Source: an uncultured Eubacteriales bacterium (GTDB lineage Bacteria > Bacillota > Clostridia > Monoglobales > Monoglobaceae). Taken from it: a stretch of 28,431 nucleotides of DNA. Of the stretch, positions 23,468-28,431 are shown in pieces; position 1 is the first letter of the stretch; each line of letters begins with the position of its first letter. The DNA is taken from assembly GCA_958352815.1 (NCBI GenBank), contig CATWQA010000029.1:1-28431 (forward strand), given 5' to 3'. A program made the position numbers and the translations under genes. Below the pieces are notes generated by a model that saw nothing but the letters and a program-made list of their open reading frames with translations, was not told where the DNA came from and did no database searches.

Positions 23468-24609
23468 TATTCCGAAATATTGCTGAACATAATGCCGCCA
23501 AAGCCCTTTGCCTGCTCCGCATTGGCAAATACTATTTTAATCTCCCCGTTAACAGTGCAATTATCCGACACAATCAAAATGTGTCTTTGTGAAAAGTCAT
23601 AATTAAAGGTAACCTTTGGGGCAACGAAAAGATTACCGTCAACATATATATTTGTTTGATTTTCTCCGCTTTCATATGTGTAATCAATACCCATTATTCC
23701 TGAAATGCTTGTCTTTATGGTATATGTAACCTCATCAACCTTTTCAAACTCATCCGCGGCATAAAATTTAAATGTGTCGAATTTTGTAACATCGGTGTTT
23801 ATCGGAGCTACTTCCGTCGGATTATACGAAGCATATTCGGAGGCACATTTATCAACTATATTCTTAACAGTCTCAAAATATATTACCTTTCCCTCATCAT
23901 TCGGGTGAACGTTATCGGAACAAAGCTCCGAGTATTCCTTTCCGCTATTGGCAAAAGCGGCTATCGTATCCGCAACAGGTATATTATAATGCTCGCATAT
24001 TTTTTGAATTGTTGTCATCTTATTGGTGTAGGTTCTCTGAGAACTTTCCAGTATCGAAATAACCGAGCACTTGCTGAACTTGGAACGCAAAGCCCTGATA
24101 ATACTTTCATAGTACAATGAAAAATCTTGTTCTCTGTCGTTCTGACCGTAGCATATAACAGCCAGGTCATAGTCCACGCCGTCGTCCAACATCAATGTGC
24201 GGGCATAACCGGCATAGCTTGAGTTTCCGCCCATTGAAACATTCGTAAGATTAACCTTGCACTTATATGTTGTCTGCAAATATGATGCAAGAAGTCCTGC
24301 CCACGAAGTTTCATTAATTCCTACGCCGATTGAATCACCGACAATAAGAACATTAACGTCAAACCCATCAACAAGCTTCTGATAAAAGCTGTCATTATTT
24401 TTCTTTTCTTCCATTGCTTGCTTTTCGGCAAGCAATTCTATTTTTCGCTGTTCAACCATCGCGGTAATTTCTGCTTCTCTCTTTCTGTCATAAATTTCCG
24501 AGAACATCATTATGATGACTAAAACTACAGCTAAAACAACAGCAGTAATTTTTAAGGATAATGGTTCTCCCCTGCTGCTTCTGCGCTTGCTATCTTTACG
24601 ATTCAGCAT
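23467..24609 (-). CDS. Membrane-anchored SGNH/GDSL hydrolase
   Basis: A 380-residue protein. A basic N-terminus (NRKDSKRRSSR) leads into one membrane segment (about 20-40) and a charged coiled-coil stretch (about 45-75). An SGNH hydrolase domain follows (about 85-260): block I VGDSIGVG with the nucleophile Ser, a Gly in MGGNSS, block III YGQND and block V DNVHPNDEG with Asp and His. The remaining 120 residues look beta-rich and may bind the substrate. Enzymes of this type remove acetyl or acyl groups from surface glycans or lipids; the substrate is unknown. GGGAGGAT precedes ATG 24609. Its promoter is back to back with that of the small gene to the right. Its stop codon falls within the end of a repeat element. 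Confidence 0.88.
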   Translation of the reverse strand: MLNRKDSKRRSSRGEPLSLKITAVVLAVVLVIIMMFSEIYDRKREAEITAMVEQRKIELLAEKQAMEEKKNNDSFYQKLVDGFDVNVLIVGDSIGVGINETSWAGLLASYLQTTYKCKVNLTNVSMGGNSSYAGYARTLMLDDGVDYDLAVICYGQNDREQDFSLYYESIIRALRSKFSKCSVISILESSQRTYTNKMTTIQKICEHYNIPVADTIAAFANSGKEYSELCSDNVHPNDEGKVIYFETVKNIVDKCASEYASYNPTEVAPINTDVTKFDTFKFYAADEFEKVDEVTYTIKTSISGIMGIDYTYESGENQTNIYVDGNLFVAPKVTFNYDFSQRHILIVSDNCTVNGEIKIVFANAEQAKGFGGIMFSNISE

Positions 24610-24639
24610 ACTAAAAATCCTCCCAAATCAATTTTTTAT

Positions 24640-24668
24640 ATTCTATCACATCTATTTATAAATTGCAA
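24640..24668 (-). promoter_or_regulatory. Promoter of the SGNH hydrolase gene
   Basis: The minus strand reads TTGCAA (24663-24668), a 17-base spacer and TAGAAT (complement of 24640-24645), about 35 bases before the start codon. Confidence 0.6.
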
Positions 24669-24673
24669 TACAT

Positions 24674-24703
24674 TTGTTATGCAGAAATATATAAAACTAT
24701 ATT
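24674..24703 (+). promoter_or_regulatory. Promoter of the small RHH-like gene
   Basis: TTGTTA (24674-24679), an 18-base spacer and TATATT (24698-24703) are back to back with the divergent hydrolase promoter, five bases apart, so one bound protein could affect both. Confidence 0.5.
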
Positions 24704-24748
24704 ATATATTTTCAGTATAGACAAAGATTATTCAAAAAGGAGAACCAT

Positions 24749-24934
24749 ATGAAAAAATTTAAAATACCTAATATTCCACCCACCACAAACAAGTGTATAC
24801 GTTTTCCCAACGATGTGATTGAGCAAGTCGAACAGGAAATAAAAGGTAAGAATTGCACTTTTACCGCTTTTGTTGTGGAAGCCGTAAGAATTGCTTTGGA
24901 AAACCTTGAGGAAGAGCGAAGATTAAATAAATAA
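24749..24934 (+). CDS. Small ribbon-helix-helix-like (YlcI/YnfO type) protein
   Basis: A 61-residue protein with a short strand-like stretch (NKCIRFPNDVIEQVEQEI) and a second helix (TFTAFVVEAVRIALENLEEE). The RFP..V..V / F..F..EA...AL pattern is that of ribbon-helix-helix DNA-binding domains, in which the strand pairs in a dimer and inserts in the major groove. AAAAAGGAG precedes ATG 24749. It is divergent from the hydrolase gene with interlocked promoters, so it may control itself and that gene. No partner toxin is adjacent. No clear terminator follows before the next promoter at 25017. Confidence 0.75.
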   Translation: MKKFKIPNIPPTTNKCIRFPNDVIEQVEQEIKGKNCTFTAFVVEAVRIALENLEEERRLNK

Positions 24935-25016
24935 AACCTCTTTCCAATATATGTTTTATATGTAATTTATTGTCGGGATTTGTTATTTTTGTAACATGAT
25001 TGTAACCCTCGATTAA

Positions 25017-25044
25017 TTGATATTAAATATTATAATGCTATAAT
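25017..25044 (+). promoter_or_regulatory. Promoter of the SLH-domain protein gene
   Basis: TTGATA (25017-25022), a 16-base spacer and TATAAT (25039-25044) lie 45 bases before the start; AGGAGG follows seven bases before ATG 25090. Confidence 0.6.
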
Positions 25045-25089
25045 TAAGGATGCAATAGGACAAAAACAGACAAATTCAGGAGGATTAAT

Positions 25090-27429
25090 ATGGAAAATTT
25101 TAAACTGACAAAAAGACTTATTTGCAGTGTTGTTTCAGCTTCTATGATTTTTGCTTCCGCCGGAGTTGTTTCAGCGATGGGAAATAACTCAACGGGTTCG
25201 GATACATCGGCGGTCTTAGCGGAAGCAACGGCAACCCCTGCTCCCACAGAGGAGCCGGCGGCAACAGATACCCCTGCCTCTACCGACGAACCTGAGGCAA
25301 CGGCCACAGCCACCCCGCCGCAGCAGCAGGAGCTTTCCCTGCGGCTTAACGTTACGGTGTACTCCACTTCAAACACGAACGAATACAAGATTGTGTTCGG
25401 AACAGGTTCCGGCCTGCCTGAAATAAAGGGCTTTAAGTTCACCGCTGATTTTGGCGACGGAGTTATTGAAAGCGCAGATTTCGGCGATAGTTTTACAGAC
25501 AACGGCGTTTCCTCAAAGTCGATTACCGATGACCACGCCGTAACCTATATTTGGAAGGACGGAGAAACCTCGGTCAGCGGTTCGGTTACTCTTGCAAACG
25601 CGACCGTGACCTCTTCGGAATCAATTACAGCTTCCACTCTTTCTGTAACTGACTTCACCGCCACTCTTGCAAACGGCGAGGAGGTAATTGTAAAACCCGG
25701 TCTGAATATTACAGACGGCGTTGAAATGCCTGACTTTTCAGAGAAAGAACAGGAAGTGTTTGATGAACTTATGGCTCTTCCGAGCGCGGCGGAGCTGACA
25801 TTCTACAGAAACCAAGGTACAGGAGATATTTACAACATATCCACCTATTATTGCGCCCCCATAGACGCGGCAATTGAAAACTACGAGGCTCTGAGCAGCC
25901 CAAGTCAATCCAAAATCAACACTGCACTTTCGGCAAACGGACTGACATATACCTCGTTCACCTCCCTCCAGAGGGCGGCAAACGCCATGAACCAGGTGGC
26001 TCCCATTATGCAGATGGCTGAGGCGTACAACGGGATCGAGAATAACAGCGACGCAATCAACTTTGAATATCTCAAGACCGCATTTGAGTCTGTTTCCACA
26101 GAGCAGCCCAGCGCTTTAAAGAGAGCTCCCAAAGCTGCAGAGGAATACAGCGCGGCAATTTCCAAAATCGAAGTTGCCAACGGCTATGTTGAGTCGGCTC
26201 TAAGCTCAATTTCTGAGGCTACGGCGGAGAATTACAACTCCAAAATCGCTTCTCTGTCCGTTCAGCTCTCAAACGCCAACAAGTACACGGATCATGGACT
26301 GTACTCAACATATATCGCCTCGATAAGAGGTAACGCAGAAGCTCTTTATGAAGATGTAAATGAAAATTACAGCGGTACCTACAAAGAATATATGCTGGCT
26401 TCCATACAGAGCGTGATTGACAGCACCGAGGTGGACGATACTATCACCTCAAATTTGCCTACCTTCAAGCTGTCCGGCGGTATTAACATCGGAAACAGCT
26501 TTTCCGCCACAATTACCAGGAATAATAAGTTAAAGGAACAGGAAGCGTCTGCATTTCTCAGAACGTACAATGAGGCGGGAGAGGTTATACAAACCAGTTC
26601 AGAGAAGGAATTTGAGCCGGGAGATACCGGCGTATCCGTATCAGTTTACCCCACTTCAAGCGACTATTCGATTGGAGATACCGTTACCGTTAAGTGCTAC
26701 TACAAATATAACGGCATCGTATACGATTTAGGGGAACAACAGGTTACCGTTTATAAGAGCACATCAAACACAGGCTCGTCAGGCAGCAATTTCAATACAG
26801 GCGGAACCTCAGGCGGCAACACAGGAACCGTTTACCCCACCGCCGCTCCCGACAGCACTCCCAACCCCACAAAGGCTCCCAGTTATGCCGATGAAAACCC
26901 CTACACTGACATTGACAATTACGACTGGGCTCTGGAGGCAATAATCGGGCTAACCAATGCAGGAATTGTAAACGGTATGGGAGACGGCGAGTTTAACCCT
27001 GCCGGCAACGTGACCCGAGAGCAGTTCTGCAAAATGGTTGTTCAGTTATTCGGAATTAATGCCACAGACCCAAGCTCCGATTTTGTTGACGTGGACGAAT
27101 CAAAATGGTATGCCCCATACGTAAACGCCGCTGTCAGTGCAGGCTTTGTTCAGGGACAGTCAGACGAATACTTCGGAATCGGAGAGTCAATCATGCGTCA
27201 GGATATGGCAACCATTCTCTACAGAGCAATGGGCAAGACCGGCGATGAGATAGCCCTTGAATTTTCAGACGCTGACAACATCGCAGCCTATGCCACAAAC
27301 GCTGTTGCCGAGCTTTGCGGCTTGGGAATTATGAACGGCTATGAGGACGGAAGCTTTAAGCCCAGAGGTTCTGCCACAAGGGCGGAGGCCTCAAAGGTTG
27401 TTTGGGAAGTATACAAAGTAATGAATTAA
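25090..27429 (+). CDS. Secreted surface protein with three SLH domains
   Basis: A 779-residue protein. A signal peptide (about residues 1-30, cleavage near VVSA) is followed by a Thr/Pro/Ala/Glu-rich linker (about 45-78). Next is a beta-rich domain (about 80-215) that resembles the cohesin/dockerin-bearing carbohydrate-binding fold. A helical region (about 220-455) and a second beta domain (about 455-555) follow, then a Gly/Ser/Thr/Pro linker (about 560-600). Three S-layer homology repeats make up the C-terminus (about 605-779): GIVNGMGDGEFNPAGNVTREQF, the QGQSDEYFGIGESIMRQD unit and the NGYEDGSFKPRGSATRAE unit. SLH domains bind pyruvylated secondary wall polymer, so the protein is wall-displayed. 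What the other domains bind is unknown. It has its own promoter and a strong terminator, so it is a single-gene unit. Confidence 0.9.
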   Translation: MENFKLTKRLICSVVSASMIFASAGVVSAMGNNSTGSDTSAVLAEATATPAPTEEPAATDTPASTDEPEATATATPPQQQELSLRLNVTVYSTSNTNEYKIVFGTGSGLPEIKGFKFTADFGDGVIESADFGDSFTDNGVSSKSITDDHAVTYIWKDGETSVSGSVTLANATVTSSESITASTLSVTDFTATLANGEEVIVKPGLNITDGVEMPDFSEKEQEVFDELMALPSAAELTFYRNQGTGDIYNISTYYCAPIDAAIENYEALSSPSQSKINTALSANGLTYTSFTSLQRAANAMNQVAPIMQMAEAYNGIENNSDAINFEYLKTAFESVSTEQPSALKRAPKAAEEYSAAISKIEVANGYVESALSSISEATAENYNSKIASLSVQLSNANKYTDHGLYSTYIASIRGNAEALYEDVNENYSGTYKEYMLASIQSVIDSTEVDDTITSNLPTFKLSGGINIGNSFSATITRNNKLKEQEASAFLRTYNEAGEVIQTSSEKEFEPGDTGVSVSVYPTSSDYSIGDTVTVKCYYKYNGIVYDLGEQQVTVYKSTSNTGSSGSNFNTGGTSGGNTGTVYPTAAPDSTPNPTKAPSYADENPYTDIDNYDWALEAIIGLTNAGIVNGMGDGEFNPAGNVTREQFCKMVVQLFGINATDPSSDFVDVDESKWYAPYVNAAVSAGFVQGQSDEYFGIGESIMRQDMATILYRAMGKTGDEIALEFSDADNIAAYATNAVAELCGLGIMNGYEDGSFKPRGSATRAEASKVVWEVYKVMN

Positions 27430-27440
27430 TACAAAAATTA

Positions 27441-27477
27441 CGGTCGGCAGGTTTCAGCCGACCGAATTTTTTTGTCC
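27441..27477 (+). terminator. Strong factor-independent terminator
   Basis: CGGTCGGC pairs perfectly with GCCGACCG (27441-27464), followed by AATTTTTTT, 11 bases after the stop of the SLH protein gene. Confidence 0.93.
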
Positions 27478-27513
27478 GTGCTTAAATTGAATGTGTGATA
27501 AACCTGTTCCCGT

Positions 27514-27670
27514 AATTCGTAGGGGCGCCATTTATTGCGCCCGTATACAAACCAATGTGATTATATAAATTAACAGGGATTATGATTTTAAATGTAATTC
27601 CAAATCCGTAAAATATGGTGTTTAATGTTAATATTGCAGCGGGCGCAGCAAGCGGCGCCCCTACGAAATT
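27514..27670. repeat. 157-base MITE-like element, copy 4 of the repeat family
   Basis: The ends are inverted repeats: AATTCGTAGGGGCGCC at the left and GGCGCCCCTACGAAATT at the right. The inside (27550-27650) matches the stretch at 23334-23430 (CCAATGTGA.TATATAAA.TAACAGGGATT ... AATATGGTGT ... GCGGGCGCAG) and in part 19453-19500. No transposase is encoded, as expected for a non-autonomous element. The frame running across it is not a gene. Confidence 0.75.
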
Positions 27671-27733
27671 GGTGGGTTGTATATACCTCAATCCCGTTTA
27701 TGTTGATGTAAATCGTTAGTGTGATGGGCACGC

Positions 27734-27810
27734 GGTTGCCATGTGGTATACCATACATTTACACTGTGGTTGCCATGTGGTATACCAACGGTAAACATTT
27801 GGTATACCAT
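27734..27810. repeat. Cluster of three GGTATACC palindromes
   Basis: GGTTGCCATGTGGTATACCA occurs twice, exactly (27734-27753 and 27768-27787), and TGGTATACCA a third time around 27800-27810. The palindromic cores lie at 27745, 27779 and 27801. They could be binding sites for a dimeric protein or degenerate repeat units. Confidence 0.6.
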
Positions 27811-27855
27811 ATATTTTAAAACATAGCATATTTTGCTTTAAAATCATATGTGTGG

Positions 27856-27928
27856 AATTAATGTATACAGAAACTCGGCTTAGCGGGGTTTATGTTTACA
27901 ATAACTTAATTAATGCGTGCAGAAACTC
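27856..27928. repeat. Imperfect 21-base direct repeat
   Basis: AATTAATG......AGAAACTC occurs at 27856-27876 and 27908-27928, the six middle bases differing (TATACA against CGTGCA by position). No gene overlaps them. Confidence 0.5.
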
Positions 27929-27949
27929 AATTAATGATGACCGTAATCC

Positions 27950-28160
27950 CCAAAGTAAAGTAAAGTAAAAGAAATTAAAGTATAGTATAGTAAAAGAAAT
28001 TAAATTAAATAAAAATATATTACATCAAAATAAAAAATATTAAAATAAATATATAGAAAAAGAAAGAATAGCTTTAGGGCAGTTCAAGTCAGAATAGGGG
28101 AGGGGAGGTTAGGGCAATGTCAGGCGGGTCTTACGAAAAAGCATAAACGCTTTTTCTCCC
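27950..28160. other. Low-complexity AT-rich stretch without a gene
   Basis: Tandem AAAGT and AGTAT units (27952-28000) run into an A/T-only stretch. A G-rich run (28096-28114) follows, then the hairpin GAAAAAGC/GCTTTTTC (28135-28156). A GGGGAGG-led ATG at 28117 opens only nine codons. I see no gene here. Confidence 0.5.
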
Positions 28161-28252
28161 CCTCTCATTATTATTGAAAATTTATTTTATATTATGATCC
28201 AAAGCATTTGTTTTCAATATAAACCATATATTTTGATTAAATGAATTAATTT

Positions 28253-28431
28253 GGCAATCGCCCGCCCCGTTGCGCTCTAATCAGCAACAACTTAGGGCTG
28301 TTATTGACATTGCATACTTTATACAAATCGAAGTAATGAGTGCCGTCCAACTTCAAAGAAGTTGGGTCACACCCGACCTCCCCAAGCGCCGGGGCGGGCA
28401 GGGCTCCCGAAAAATCGAAGATTTTTTGGGA
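28253..28431. repeat. Modular intergenic repeat, copy 5, cut by the window end
   Basis: The outer part is the reverse complement of the GC-rich hairpin at 19397-19443 (left arm 28260-28275, right arm 28386-28399). The 28277-28371 insert splits it and matches the insert at 23084-23176, with stem CCAACTTC/GAAGTTGG (28347-28365). The stem TCCCGAAAAATC/GATTTTTTGGGA (28405-28431) matches copy 1 at 281-308, so the module found at 311-388 probably follows beyond the window. Confidence 0.75.

Noticed and set aside
27482..27691. 69-codon minus-strand frame
   Set aside because: It coincides with the MITE-like element and its inverted ends, with no ribosome site.
27734..27928. CRISPR array
   Set aside because: Only two or three repeat copies, irregular spacing, no cas genes.
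28117..28146. Nine-codon ORF with GGGGAGG upstream
   Set aside because: It is too short to support, and the G-rich run is part of a low-complexity region.

Overview
The window looks like a chromosomal segment of a Gram-positive anaerobe of the class Clostridia, probably an uncultured or gut-type lineage. The indications are strong AGGAGG-type ribosome binding sites, sigma-A-like promoters, a secreted protein with three SLH domains, copper-amine-oxidase-N-type stalk domains, a DUF4330/O-antigen-ligase/MurJ cluster and a Cys-rich DUF3795 protein. This placement is inference from gene content; there is no rRNA here to settle it.

Layout. Positions 1-456 hold a GC-rich, hairpin-rich intergenic repeat. 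Positions 457-8472 are minus-strand genes. A promoter at 8563-8591 drives murJ, an O-antigen-ligase/polymerase, a GT4 glycosyltransferase, two tandem DUF4330 membrane proteins, a ComF-type phosphoribosyltransferase and a DUF218 (YdcF/SanA-like) protein, nearly all coupled or within 30 bases. This looks like an envelope-glycan operon. A strongly SD-led 29-codon small ORF and a P-loop kinase follow it. A secreted WG-like/stalk-domain protein (8621-10210) lies upstream. Next is a five-gene tRNA operon (Gly-Arg-His-Gln-Lys, 10411-10893) with its own promoter and terminators.

Between the tRNA operon and about 14700 the sequence becomes much richer in A+T. This accessory-looking island carries a membrane-anchored KAP-type P-loop NTPase (12018-14381). 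Facing away from it is an unrecognised gene split by one in-frame TAG (11196-11840). Their predicted promoters overlap, so they may form a two-gene module, possibly defence-related because KAP NTPases such as PifA act in phage exclusion.

From 14777 onward the composition returns to normal. The genes are a 1406-residue hybrid sensor kinase with a fused periplasmic binding domain, a DUF3795 protein next to a CtpE-like P-type ATPase, a convergent cytosolic Cu/Zn-SOD-like protein, an anchored SGNH hydrolase divergent from a small ribbon-helix-helix-like protein, and an SLH-domain surface protein with a textbook terminator.

The most unusual structure is a family of modular intergenic repeats at 145-445, 19066-19500, 23060-23467, 27514-27670 and 28253-28431 (cut by the window end). 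They share separable modules in different combinations: GC-rich hairpins, a conserved folded module of about 78 bases, a 253-base unit with perfect 17-base terminal inverted repeats, and a module of about 93 bases. The 93-base module occurs inserted in two host elements whose uninterrupted counterparts are also in this window. Several stems keep pairing while their sequence changes, which points to selection on, or mechanistic need for, the fold.
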